From positions 1 to 36,765 of the forward strand of contig JAIRMC010000117.1 in the NCBI GenBank assembly GCA_031258965.1: a stretch of 36,765 nucleotides of DNA. The letters run 5' to 3'. The notes beneath the pieces are model-generated. The model worked only from the letters and a program-made list of their open reading frames with translations, was not told the origin of the DNA and made no database searches. Of the stretch, positions 16,904 through 24,796 are shown piece by piece. Made by a program: the position numbers and the translations under genes. The stretch's first letter is position 1. Every line of letters begins with the position of its first letter. This stretch comes from Azoarcus sp. GTDB taxonomy: Bacteria; Pseudomonadota; Gammaproteobacteria; Burkholderiales; Rhodocyclaceae.

Positions 16904-17161
16904 ATGACCAAAACGGTGCCAGCCAGCCAGATTTCTTTCGAGACCGCCGTCTCGGAGCTTGAAACCATCGTCCGGCAAATGGAAGCGGGCAGCCTGCCGC
17001 TCGAACAGGCACTTGAACACTACCGCCGCGGCACGGCGTTGCTGCGGCAATGCCAGGACAAACTCGACGCGGCGGAACAGCAAGTCAGGGTTCTCGAAGG
17101 CGACTCGCTCGTTCCGCTCGAAGCAGCCCCCCCCGATCCGGGCAGCATTACCCGCAGTTAA
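16904..17161 (+). CDS. xseB: Exodeoxyribonuclease VII small subunit
   Basis: The small subunit of the single-strand-specific exonuclease VII, about 85 residues. It has the two-helix core: SFETAVSELETIVRQMEAGS, then LPLEQALEHYRRGTALLRQC and QDKLDAAEQQVRVLEG. The start is uncertain. An ATG at 16904 and one at 16895 both lack a good ribosome binding site, whereas a TTG at 16868 has GAGGG eight bases upstream and would give 97 residues. It begins the xseB-ispA-dxs run, a standard proteobacterial order; the large subunit xseA is not in the window. Confidence 0.93.
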   Translation: MTKTVPASQISFETAVSELETIVRQMEAGSLPLEQALEHYRRGTALLRQCQDKLDAAEQQVRVLEGDSLVPLEAAPPDPGSITRS

Positions 17162-17171
17162 GGCATGCATC

Positions 17172-18059
17172 ATGAAATTCACCGACTGGTCAACCTACAT
17201 ACAGCAGCGAACCGAAACGGCATTGCAAGCGATATTGCCCGCCGCGGATCTTGCGCCGGACAGACTGCACGAGGCCATGCGCTACGCTGCCCTGGGCGGC
17301 GGCAAGCGCGTGCGTGCGCTGCTTGTGCATGCCGCAGGCGGACTTACGCACGCCTGTCCGGAACAACTCGACCGCGCGGCCTGTGCCGTGGAACTGATCC
17401 ACGCCTATTCGCTCGTCCACGACGACATGCCCTGCATGGACAACGACAACCTGCGCCGGGGCAAGCCCACCGTCCACGTCGAATACGACGAGGCCACGGC
17501 GCTGCTCGTCGGCGACGCCTTGCAGACCCTCGCCTTCCAGGCCATGTCCGAAACATCGGTAAGCGCCACCGCCGCCGGGCAACTGGAAGCCATCCGCCTG
17601 CTGGCGACGGCGGCGGGTTCACACGGCATGGCGGGCGGCCAGGCCATCGACATCGCCTCGGCCGGGCGCGAAATGACGCGCGAAGAACTCGAATTCATGC
17701 ACCTGCGCAAAACCGGCGCGCTGATCCGTGCCGCCGTCCTCATCGGCGGCCATGCCGGAGAAGGCGTCACCGACGAACGCCAACGCTGCCTTGACCACTA
17801 CGCCAAACGCATCGGCCTGCTCTACCAAGTGGTCGACGACATCCTCGACGTCGGCGCCGACACCGTTACTCTGGGCAAGACCGCGGGCAAGGACGCCAGC
17901 CACAACAAGCCCACCTACGTGAGCCTGCTGGGTCTATCCGATGCTCGCCGCTTTGCCGAAGAACTGCTCGCGCAAGCCCATACCGCCCTCAGGCCCCTGG
18001 GCGGACGCGGCGCTCGACTGGCCGAGCTGGCCGATTTCATCGCGCACCGCGCTTTCTGA
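17172..18059 (+). CDS. ispA: Farnesyl diphosphate synthase (polyprenyl synthetase)
   Basis: Condenses isopentenyl diphosphate with dimethylallyl and geranyl diphosphates to give farnesyl diphosphate. The protein is 295 residues, normal for Isp[15 protein letters not shown] binds the diphosphate. The first aspartate-rich motif is DDMPCMDND, beginning at Asp84, and carries the two-residue insertion typical of bacterial FPP synthases. The second is DDILD (Asp222-Asp226). [10 protein letters not shown] and [20 protein letters not shown] are also typical. It starts 10 bases after xseB and is followed 19 bases later by dxs, so precursor supply and chain synthesis are coupled in one operon. Confidence 0.97.
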   Translation: MKFTDWSTYIQQRTETALQAILPAADLAPDRLHEAMRYAALGGGKRVRALLVHAAGGLTHACPEQLDRAACAVELIHAYSLVHDDMPCMDNDNLRRGKPTVHVEYDEATALLVGDALQTLAFQAMSETSVSATAAGQLEAIRLLATAAGSHGMAGGQAIDIASAGREMTREELEFMHLRKTGALIRAAVLIGGHAGEGVTDERQRCLDHYAKRIGLLYQVVDDILDVGADTVTLGKTAGKDASHNKPTYVSLLGLSDARRFAEELLAQAHTALRPLGGRGARLAELADFIAHRAF

Positions 18060-18078
18060 CACCCACCCGCCCCGCGCG

Positions 18079-19947
18079 ATGTCCGACTACCCCCACCTGG
18101 CCCGCATCGACTCCCCCGCCGATCTGCGCGCGCTCGACCGCAAGGAACTCCCCGCCCTGGCCGATGAACTGAGAGCCTTCCTCATCGAATCCGTGGCAAA
18201 AACCGGCGGCCACCTCTCCTCCAACCTCGGTACGGTCGAACTCAGCATTGCGCTTCATTACGTTTTCAACACGCCCGAAGACCGTATCGTTTGGGATGTC
18301 GGCCACCAGACCTATAGCCACAAGATACTCACCGGACGGCGCGAAGCCATGGCGCGGCTGCGTCGCTTTGGCGGCATTTCCGGCTTTCCGCGCCGCGCCG
18401 AGAGCGAATACGATACCTTCGGCACCGCGCATTCTTCGACCTCCATCTCCGCCGCGCTCGGCATGGCCGTGGCCGCCCGCGCCCATGACGAGGCGCGCGC
18501 CTCGGTCGCGGTCATCGGCGACGGCGCCATGTCGGCGGGCATGGCCTTTGAGGCGCTCAACAACGCCGGCAGCATGAAAGACATCAACCTGCTGGTGATC
18601 CTCAACGACAACGAAATGTCGATCTCACCGCCGGTCGGTGCGCTTTCCAACATCCTCACGCGCCTGATGACGCCCTACGATACGGCGCGACGCATCGGTA
18701 AGAAAGTGCTTGGCGTCGCCCCGCCCGTGGCGGAACTCGCCCGCAAGATCGAAGAATACGCAAAAGGCATGATCGCGCGCGGCTCGCCCGCCACGTTGTT
18801 CGAGGAACTCGGCTTTCACTACTTCGGCCCCGTCGACGGTCACGACCTCGACACCCTCATTCCCATACTGCAAAACCTGCGCGGCTTCAAAGGGCCGCAG
18901 TTCCTTCACGTCATCACCCGCAAGGGCCAGGGCTACAAACTTGCCGAAGCCGACCCTACCCTCTACCACGGCGTGGGAAAGTTCGACCACCGCACCGGCA
19001 TCCAGGACGCGTCCGGCGGCCAGCCGAGCTACACTCAGGTATTCGGCGACTGGCTGTGCGAAGCCGCCGCCAGTGATCCGCGCGTCGTCGGCATCACCCC
19101 GGCGATGTGCGAAGGCTCGGGCTTGACGCGCTTCGCGGCGGAATTCCCCAATCGCTACCACGATGTCGGCATCGCCGAACAGCACGCCCTCACCTTCGCC
19201 GCAGGGCTAGCCTGTGAAGGCTGCCGCCCCGTGGTGGCCATTTACTCCACCTTCCTGCAACGCGCCTACGATCAACTCATCCACGATATTGCCCTGCAAA
19301 ACCTGCCTGTCGTGCTCGCCATCGACCGCGGCGGCCTGGTCGGCGCAGACGGCGCCACCCACCACGGCGCGTTCGATCTCTCCTTTCTTGCCTGCGTGCC
19401 CAATCTGCTCATCATGACGCCCGCCGACGAAAACGAATGCCGCCAGATGCTCCACACCGCGCTGTGCCATGACGGCCCGAGCGCCGTGCGCTACCCGCGC
19501 GGCAAAGGCCCCGGCGTGACGCCCGAAGCGGCGCTGCGCGCCCTGCCCCTGGGCAAGGCCGAAATCCGCCGCCACGGCAAAAAGACGGCGCTGCTCGCCT
19601 TCGGCAGCATGGTATCCCCCGCGCTGGAAGCGGCTGAGGCGCTCGACGCCACCGTCGTCAACATGCGCTTCGTCAAACCGCTCGACGCGGCGCTTGTCGA
19701 GCGTCTCGCGCGGGATCACGAACGCCTCGTCGTCATTGAAGAAAACGCCGTCATCGGCGGCGCGGGCGCGGAAGTCGCCCGCATTCTCGATAACCTGCCC
19801 GCGCGGCCACGGCTCTTACGGCTCGGCCTGCCCGACCGCTTCATCGACCATGGCGAACAGCGCGAACTGCTCGCCGAAGCGGGACTCGACGCAGACGGCA
19901 TCGCCGCCGCCGTCCATCGCACCTGGGCGCTGCCCGACACAAACTGA
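18079..19947 (+). CDS. dxs: 1-deoxy-D-xylulose-5-phosphate synthase
   Basis: The first enzyme of the MEP isoprenoid pathway; it joins pyruvate and glyceraldehyde 3-phosphate using thiamine diphosphate. The 622 residues match the family. [20 protein letters not shown] is the N-terminal signature. The thiamine diphosphate/Mg motif is [18 protein letters not shown] followed by LNDNEMSIS. The catalytic glutamate is Glu367 in [17 protein letters not shown]. The ATG at 18079 is chosen because [19 protein letters not shown] matches the usual start; an upstream extension would overlap ispA. folE2 follows after 6 bases. Confidence 0.98.
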   Translation: MSDYPHLARIDSPADLRALDRKELPALADELRAFLIESVAKTGGHLSSNLGTVELSIALHYVFNTPEDRIVWDVGHQTYSHKILTGRREAMARLRRFGGISGFPRRAESEYDTFGTAHSSTSISAALGMAVAARAHDEARASVAVIGDGAMSAGMAFEALNNAGSMKDINLLVILNDNEMSISPPVGALSNILTRLMTPYDTARRIGKKVLGVAPPVAELARKIEEYAKGMIARGSPATLFEELGFHYFGPVDGHDLDTLIPILQNLRGFKGPQFLHVITRKGQGYKLAEADPTLYHGVGKFDHRTGIQDASGGQPSYTQVFGDWLCEAAASDPRVVGITPAMCEGSGLTRFAAEFPNRYHDVGIAEQHALTFAAGLACEGCRPVVAIYSTFLQRAYDQLIHDIALQNLPVVLAIDRGGLVGADGATHHGAFDLSFLACVPNLLIMTPADENECRQMLHTALCHDGPSAVRYPRGKGPGVTPEAALRALPLGKAEIRRHGKKTALLAFGSMVSPALEAAEALDATVVNMRFVKPLDAALVERLARDHERLVVIEENAVIGGAGAEVARILDNLPARPRLLRLGLPDRFIDHGEQRELLAEAGLDADGIAAAVHRTWALPDTN

Positions 19948-19953
19948 CAAACC

Positions 19954-20775
19954 ATGAGCGATACCCCCGCCCCCATCCCCGACGTACAAAGCGCCCTCGA
20001 CCGCCGCCGCATCGCCATCGACAAAGTCGGCATCAAACACATCCGCCACCCGATCCGCATTCGCGACAAATCAGCGGGCACCCAGCAGACCGTCGCCGTC
20101 TTCAACATGTACGTCGGGCTGCCCCACAACTTCAAGGGCACCCACATGTCGCGCTTCGTCGAAATACTCAACCGCGACGCGCGCGAACTCTCGGTGGAAT
20201 CCTTCGAGCCGATGCTGCGCACCATGGTCGAACGCCTCGAAGCCCGCAGCGGCCATCTGGAAATGCGCTTCCCCTACTTCATTGCCAAGACGGCCCCCGT
20301 CTCCGGCGTGCGCAGCCTCATGGACTACGACGTCACCTTCATCGGCGCCCTTGCCGAAAATGGCCGCCACCAATTCACCATCAAAGTCATCGTCCCCGTC
20401 ACCAGCCTGTGCCCGTGTTCCAAGGAAATCTCCGCTTACGGCGCGCACAACCAGCGTTCGCACGTCACCGTCACCGCCGTCCTCAACGGCTACCTGTGGA
20501 TAGAAGAAGTCGTGCAACTCGTCGAAAGCCAGGCATCCTGCGAGGTCTATGGCCTTCTCAAGCGCCCCGACGAGAAATACGTCACCGAGCGCGCCTACGA
20601 CAACCCCAAGTTTGTCGAAGACATGGTGCGCGATGTCGCCGCCCTCCTCGATGCCGAACCAAGAATCGCCGCCTACGTGGTCGAATCGGAAAACTTCGAG
20701 TCCATCCACAACCACTCGGCCTATGCCCTGATCGAACGGGACAAGCGAAAGACGGCGAACGGCAGACACCCCTGA
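19954..20775 (+). CDS. folE2: GTP cyclohydrolase FolE2 (type IB)
   Basis: Converts GTP to 7,8-dihydroneopterin triphosphate, the first step of folate synthesis, without the strict zinc requirement of FolE. The protein is 273 residues. Signatures are [12 protein letters not shown] near the start, [12 protein letters not shown], and [20 protein letters not shown] with Cys153 and Cys155, one of which should be the metal-ligand cysteine. [12 protein letters not shown]-type sequence near the C-terminus ([17 protein letters not shown]) is also conserved. It is the last gene of the xseB-ispA-dxs run. No Zur-type site was seen, as it has no promoter gap of its own. Confidence 0.96.
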   Translation: MSDTPAPIPDVQSALDRRRIAIDKVGIKHIRHPIRIRDKSAGTQQTVAVFNMYVGLPHNFKGTHMSRFVEILNRDARELSVESFEPMLRTMVERLEARSGHLEMRFPYFIAKTAPVSGVRSLMDYDVTFIGALAENGRHQFTIKVIVPVTSLCPCSKEISAYGAHNQRSHVTVTAVLNGYLWIEEVVQLVESQASCEVYGLLKRPDEKYVTERAYDNPKFVEDMVRDVAALLDAEPRIAAYVVESENFESIHNHSAYALIERDKRKTANGRHP

Positions 20776-20821
20776 AAACGGGCTTATGCATTAAGAAATC
20801 AAGGCATTATGCGAAGAAGGT

Positions 20822-20852
20822 CGGCGACGGACTTTTGTTTCGCCCGTCGCCG
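20822..20852. terminator. Hairpin between convergent folE2 and the DUF2892 gene
   Basis: CGGCGACGG (20822-20830) and CCGTCGCCG (20844-20852) form a perfect 9-bp stem with a 13-base loop. It sits between two convergent genes, where a bidirectional terminator is expected. There is no clear T-run, so Rho-independent function is uncertain. Confidence 0.45.
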
Positions 20853-20862
20853 GGAAAACGCC

Positions 20863-21075
20863 TTATTTCTTCACGAAACAAGCACAACTCCTCGCGGAGC
20901 AAGTACGAATGCCCAAGAGGGAATAGACGGTGCAATAGCCGAACAATCCCGTGGCGAGCGGCACGATTCCCAGCCATCCCCATCCGCCAATGATGCCGGT
21001 CGCGGCAAGCGCGACCAGGACGATGCCCAGGACGATCCGCAGGATGCGGTCCAGATTGCCTACGTTGTTTTGCAT
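20863..21075 (-). CDS. DUF2892 (YgaP-like) inner-membrane protein
   Basis: A 70-residue membrane protein with two hydrophobic segments (LRIVLGIVLVALAATGIIGG and GWLGIVPLATGLFGYCTVY). It begins MQNNVGNLDRILRIVLG and ends near LLGIRTCSARSCACF, as in DUF2892 proteins, which usually read CPLYSLLGI-x-TC. Here the first cysteine sits in GYC, slightly shifted. The ATG at 21075 has an AAAGGAA ribosome binding site; a longer start at 21120 would overlap the upstream gene. DUF2892 proteins often stand beside rhodanese and persulfide dioxygenase genes controlled by BigR-type repressors, which fits the ArsR regulator encoded upstream. Confidence 0.85.
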   Translation of the reverse strand: MQNNVGNLDRILRIVLGIVLVALAATGIIGGWGWLGIVPLATGLFGYCTVYSLLGIRTCSARSCACFVKK

Positions 21076-21103
21076 GATGTTCCTTTCGTGGTCAGGGGAA
21101 AAA

Positions 21104-21451
21104 TCAGGAGGCTTGTCCATGGAATTCGTCGAACGCTGTCAGGGCTTCCGTCGCCCACATGGCGGAAGGGCCACCGCCCATGAGAATGGCGACGCCCAGG
21201 GTTTCTTCGACTTCGGCGCGGGTCGCGCCAAGTTTGACGAGCGCCTGGGCATGAAAGGCGACGCAGCCTTCGCAGCGCGCCGCCACGCCAAGCGCAAGCG
21301 CGATCAGTTCCTTGGTTTTCGCTGAGAGCGCGCCGTCCGTCAAGGCGGCGGCGTGCAGGCCGTGAAAGCCCTTCATCACATCGGGGAGGCATTCCTGCAA
21401 GCCTTTCAGACGGGACGCGATTTTTCGGGCGGATTCCTGGTATTGCGTCAT
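21104..21451 (-). CDS. AhpD-like carboxymuconolactone decarboxylase family protein
   Basis: A 115-residue, mostly helical protein of the AhpD/CMD family. The redox motif is ARCEGCVAFH, with Cys60, Cys63 and His67, preceded by a conserved Glu48 (KTKELIALALGVA). This arrangement matches the disulfide-reducing site of AhpD, the reductant of the peroxidase AhpC. The C-terminal half (KLGATRAEVEETLGVAILMGG) is also typical. No ahpC lies nearby. It stands between an ArsR repressor gene and a DUF2892 gene on the same strand, so a role in thiol or sulfane-sulfur stress is an inference from context. Confidence 0.9.
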   Translation of the reverse strand: MTQYQESARKIASRLKGLQECLPDVMKGFHGLHAAALTDGALSAKTKELIALALGVAARCEGCVAFHAQALVKLGATRAEVEETLGVAILMGGGPSAMWATEALTAFDEFHGQAS

Positions 21452-21520
21452 GAAAACTCCTTTTGAAAATAGCGGCGCATGCCGCGAGGTTGAAAACGCG
21501 CCTTTGCCCGCAAGCGGGTT

Positions 21521-21853
21521 TCAGGACGCGGCACAGAAAATCCCGGCCAGCGTCTGCATGACGCGCAGGGCGTTGGCGTTGGAAAGACGGTAATAGACGT
21601 ATTTGCCTTCCTTCTCCGATGTCACCACGCCTTCCTGGCGCAGCACGGCCAGTTGTTGCGACAGGGAAGGCTGCCGGATGCCCGTCGCCGCTTCTAGTTC
21701 TCCGACATTGCGGCGTTCCGCGCCCATGCTGCATAACAGCATCAGGCGATCCGTGTTGGCCAGCGCTTTCAGGAGCGCACATGCCGAATCGGCATGTGCG
21801 CGCAGTTCTTCCGGGGAAACGTCCGGGACGGAAGCGGTGTCCATGGCAAACAT
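21521..21853 (-). CDS. ArsR-family repressor with SqrR/BigR-like cysteine pair
   Basis: A 110-residue winged-helix repressor. The recognition helix region is ELEAATGIRQPSLSQQLAVL, followed by the wing EGKYVYYRL. ALLKALANTDRLMLLC is the typical ArsR dimerisation/helix region. The metal motif of classic ArsR (ELCVCDL) is absent. Instead there are cysteines at 41 (in LMLLC) and 107 (in GIFCAAS), the positions of the pair that forms a tetrasulfide bridge in the persulfide sensor SqrR and a related bridge in BigR. I infer that it senses reactive sulfur or oxidants. It heads the minus-strand run with the AhpD-like and DUF2892 genes. The start at 21853 lacks a strong ribosome binding site; Met4 is an alternative. 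Confidence 0.88.
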   Translation of the reverse strand: MFAMDTASVPDVSPEELRAHADSACALLKALANTDRLMLLCSMGAERRNVGELEAATGIRQPSLSQQLAVLRQEGVVTSEKEGKYVYYRLSNANALRVMQTLAGIFCAAS

Positions 21854-21862
21854 TATTCAATA

Positions 21863-21892
21863 AAATATAATGTTTTTTAACATATTATATTT
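21863..21892. promoter_or_regulatory. AT-rich inverted repeat, candidate ArsR operator
   Basis: AATATAAT (21864-21871) and ATTATATT (21884-21891) are perfect inverted copies 12 bases apart, inside an AT-rich block that contrasts with its GC-rich surroundings. It ends about 10 bases upstream of the ArsR start codon, where an autoregulatory operator overlapping the promoter would be expected. ArsR-family repressors commonly bind such AT-rich palindromes. Confidence 0.55.
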
Positions 21893-22085
21893 CTATGTAT
21901 CGTGTCAACAGGGACAAAAGAAAGACTGTGCGCCGCCCCTGCCCTTGAAATCCACGATGCGCAGCTTCCAGGCGAGGTTCGGGGCGTGTGTTGGCGACCA
22001 GGGCTTGGCGGGCGGCTTGTGAAAAATCGGGTGCGAAGCTTGAGGCAGCGCCGCCAAATGGCTACATTCAGGGGCTTCCGGCAAA

Positions 22086-22119
22086 GCGGTCCGGCAAACC
22101 TTGCGCCTTGCCGGACCGC
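22086..22119. repeat. Intergenic hairpin upstream of the AI-2E permease gene
   Basis: GCGGTCCGGCAA (22086-22097) and TTGCCGGACCGC (22108-22119) form a perfect 12-bp stem around a 10-base loop. There is no T-run on the plus strand, and no plus-strand gene precedes it closely. The rest of the gap 21893-22148 shows no gene. It could be a repeat element or a leader structure of the downstream gene. Confidence 0.5.
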
Positions 22120-22148
22120 CCCAGATAACTCTCTGGTTTTAATTGAAA

Positions 22149-23306
22149 ATGTTCTCTCTCCACGCTCCGCACCTGCAAACCGCCGTCTGGGCGGGCGTCG
22201 CGCTGGCGCTGGCCGGGCTGCTCTGGCTGCTCGCCCCGGTACTGACGCCGTTCGCCACCGCCGCCGTATTCGCTTATTTGTGCGATCCCGCCGTGAATGC
22301 ACTCGCGCGCCACCGCCTTCCGCGCCCGGTAGCCGTGCTGCTGGTCATTGGTGCGTTGGGCCTGGCGCTCGCGGCGCTCGCGCTGGCGCTCTTGCCGACG
22401 CTCTACCGCGAGGCGGCAATGCTGGCGCAACGCCTGCCGGGGCTGTTCGATTTGTTCAATGCGCGCATCCCGCCCCTGCTGGCGGAATGGTTCGGCGTGG
22501 ATTTCAAGTTGGACGCCGGGCAGTTCCACAAATGGCTCGGGCAATTCCGCGACAGCGCGCAGGATTTACTCCCGGCGCTGCTTGGCCGCATCGGGCGAAG
22601 CGGCCTGGCCATCGCCGGGGCGCTCGCCAATTTGTTGTTGATTCCGATCGTGACGTTTTATCTGCTCCAGGAATGGCCGCGCCTCGTCGCAGCGGCAAAG
22701 CGCGCGTTGCCGCGCCCGTGGCTGCCGCGCACGCTGAGGATCGCCGGGGAGATTGACGGCGTGCTGGCACAGTTCTGCCGGGGGCAACTGTCGGTAATGC
22801 TGCTGCTGGCGGTGTATTACAGCGTCGGCCTATGGCTGGCGGGGATCGACTTCGCGCTGCCGGTCGGGGTATTGACCGGGCTACTGATTTTCATCCCTTA
22901 CGCCGGGTTTCTCGGCGGGCTGACGCTCGCCGTGCTGACCGCCCTGCTCCAAGGCGGCGGCTGGGAGCCGCTGATCGGCGTCGCCGTGGTCTACGGCATC
23001 GGGCAATTGATCGAGAGTTTTGCGCTCACGCCGTATCTCGTGGGCGAACGTATCGGCTTGCATCCGCTGGCGGTCATTTTCGCCCTGATGGCTTTCGGGC
23101 AATTGTTCGGGTTCATCGGCGTGCTCGTCGCCCTGCCCACGAGCGCGGCGCTGCTCGTGGGCGCGCGCGAACTTGCTTCGGCATGGTTCGCCAGTACGGT
23201 GTATCTCGGCAATGCGAAGACAGAAGAAAAAGAAAATGCCAGCGAAAGCGCGAATCCGCCGGAAACCGGCGCACAACCGCCCTCCGGCGGTGGAAACGCG
23301 GCGTGA
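22149..23306 (+). CDS. AI-2E transporter/PerM family permease
   Basis: A 385-residue inner-membrane protein of the AI-2E exporter (PerM/TqsA) superfamily. About eight hydrophobic segments flank a soluble central part (about residues 90-150), the usual layout. LIPIVTFYLLQEWPRL, LIFIPYAGFLGGLTLAVLTA and the C-terminal LMAFGQLFGFIGVLVALPTSA are characteristic. The C-terminus carries a charged and proline-rich tail (TEEKENASESANPPETG). Substrate is unknown, since family members range from autoinducer export to ion transport. The ATG at 22149 is chosen; a TTG two codons upstream is also possible. Its stop overlaps the hda start (GTGA), so translation of the two genes is probably coupled. Confidence 0.9.
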   Translation: MFSLHAPHLQTAVWAGVALALAGLLWLLAPVLTPFATAAVFAYLCDPAVNALARHRLPRPVAVLLVIGALGLALAALALALLPTLYREAAMLAQRLPGLFDLFNARIPPLLAEWFGVDFKLDAGQFHKWLGQFRDSAQDLLPALLGRIGRSGLAIAGALANLLLIPIVTFYLLQEWPRLVAAAKRALPRPWLPRTLRIAGEIDGVLAQFCRGQLSVMLLLAVYYSVGLWLAGIDFALPVGVLTGLLIFIPYAGFLGGLTLAVLTALLQGGGWEPLIGVAVVYGIGQLIESFALTPYLVGERIGLHPLAVIFALMAFGQLFGFIGVLVALPTSAALLVGARELASAWFASTVYLGNAKTEEKENASESANPPETGAQPPSGGGNAA

Positions 23307-23989
23307 AACAACTCACGCTTGATCTGCACCCGGATCGTCCGCCAACACTCGACAATTTCGTCCCCGGCGGCAATGCGGAACTGCTCGCCAGCCTTGCGCT
23401 ACTGGCCGATGCGCCCGAACGGCTGCCGGGCGCGCATATTTATTTGTGGGGCGCAAGCGGCAGCGGCCGCAGCCATTTGCTCCAGGCCGCCGCCGCCCGC
23501 GCCCACGCGCGGGGCCGCCCTGCCCGGTTTTTCGCCGCCGCCGCCGTCGGCGGTCATCTGCCGGAAGACGAACATGCCCTGCTGGCGATCGACGATGTCG
23601 ATGCGCTCCCGTCCGATGCACAGACCGCGCTTTTCAATGCGTTCAACCGCGCGCGCGGCAAGGGGCAATCCCTGCTCCTCGCGGGCGGCGCCGCACCGAG
23701 GGAACTGGCTTTGCGCGAGGATTTGCGCACCCGCATCGGCCAATGCCTGATCTTTGAAGCGCGCCCGCTCGACGACGCATCGCGCGCCGCCATCCTGCAC
23801 ACGCTCGCGGCCCGCCGCGGGCTGCGGCTTGGCGGCGAGGTGATCGGGTTCCTCCTCGCCCACGGCCGCCGCGACCTGCCGGGCATGGCGGCGGCTTTCG
23901 ACGCGCTCGACGCCGCCTCGCTCGAACACAAACGCCCCATCACGCTTCCCCTGCTGCGCCAGCTCATTCGGGAAGGACTGCAAATCTAA
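23303..23989 (+). CDS. hda: DnaA regulatory inactivator Hda
   Basis: A 228-residue AAA+ protein that, bound to the DNA sliding clamp, stimulates ATP hydrolysis by DnaA and so prevents re-initiation. The N-terminal QLTLDL (residues 3-8) resembles the clamp-binding motif QLSLPL of E. coli Hda. The Walker A region is GASGSGRSHLL, with the Arg seen in Hda in place of the P-loop lysine. Walker B is ALLAIDDVDAL. The C-terminal part (GRRDLPGMAAAFDALDAASLE) is typical of the lid. The start is a GTG overlapping the upstream stop by four bases. In related genomes the same permease-hda-HAD order occurs. Confidence 0.92.
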   Translation: MKQLTLDLHPDRPPTLDNFVPGGNAELLASLALLADAPERLPGAHIYLWGASGSGRSHLLQAAAARAHARGRPARFFAAAAVGGHLPEDEHALLAIDDVDALPSDAQTALFNAFNRARGKGQSLLLAGGAAPRELALREDLRTRIGQCLIFEARPLDDASRAAILHTLAARRGLRLGGEVIGFLLAHGRRDLPGMAAAFDALDAASLEHKRPITLPLLRQLIREGLQI

Positions 23990-24015
23990 CTCCGGCCTTA
24001 TCCGGCCCCATTTCC

Positions 24016-24687
24016 ATGGATCTCGTACTTTTCGACCTCGACAATACCTTGCTTGCCGGCGATTCCGATGTTGCGTGGACGCAATTCCTGATCGAAGAAG
24101 GCGCGCTCGACGAAGCCACGCAAAAAACGCGCAATCTCGTTTTCTATGAGCAGTACAAAGCGGGCACACTGGATATCCACGAATTCCTCGATTTCCAGCT
24201 CGCATCGTTGACGCGCCATCCGCGCGAGCGGCTGGATGCCTGGCGCCGCGCTTATATGGAACGGCACATCCGCCCGATGATCCGCCCCGCCGCCCGCGCG
24301 CTGGTCGAAGGGCATCTGCGGCGCGGCGCGCTCGCCGCTGTGGTGACGGCCACGAACAGCTTTGTCACTTGGCCCATCGCACGCGAATTCGGCATCGCCC
24401 ATCTCGTCGCCACGGTGCCCGCACAAGAAAACGGCGTATTCACGGGCAAGCCGCGCGGCATTCCCGCCTTCCAGGCGGGCAAGGTGGCCCGCGTCGAAGC
24501 TTGGCTGGAGTCGCTCGGGCTGAACTTCGCCAGTTTCGGGCAAAGCTGGTTCTACAGCGACTCGCATAACGACCTGCCGCTGTTGCAACGGGTCACGAAG
24601 CCCGTAGCGGTCGATCCGGACGAGGTACTGGCCGAATATGCGCTGGCGCGGGAATGGGAGATACTGCTATTGCGCGAAATGCCCTGA
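24016..24687 (+). CDS. HAD-family (IB, SerB-like) phosphatase
   Basis: A 223-residue haloacid dehalogenase-superfamily hydrolase of subfamily IB. Motif I is LFDLDNTLL with nucleophile Asp7 and acid/base Asp9. Motif II is the Thr in VVTATNSFV, and motif IV is YSDSHNDLPLL with the metal-binding aspartates. The helical cap between motifs I and II (about residues 15-90) fits phosphoserine-phosphatase-like enzymes. The substrate cannot be told; relatives act on phosphoserine, histidinol phosphate or similar compounds. It follows hda by 26 bases and is probably co-transcribed with it. In many betaproteobacteria pcnB comes next, but here the zinc-ribbon genes do. Confidence 0.9.
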   Translation: MDLVLFDLDNTLLAGDSDVAWTQFLIEEGALDEATQKTRNLVFYEQYKAGTLDIHEFLDFQLASLTRHPRERLDAWRRAYMERHIRPMIRPAARALVEGHLRRGALAAVVTATNSFVTWPIAREFGIAHLVATVPAQENGVFTGKPRGIPAFQAGKVARVEAWLESLGLNFASFGQSWFYSDSHNDLPLLQRVTKPVAVDPDEVLAEYALAREWEILLLREMP

Positions 24688-24796
24688 TTTTGTCCGCCGT
24701 CCGGGCCAATTCCAGAGAAAACGGCTCGAAAACGGATTTTTCCGGCGCGAGTGCGCATAATCCGTATCCGCACGCATTCAACTTCACGAATCAATC

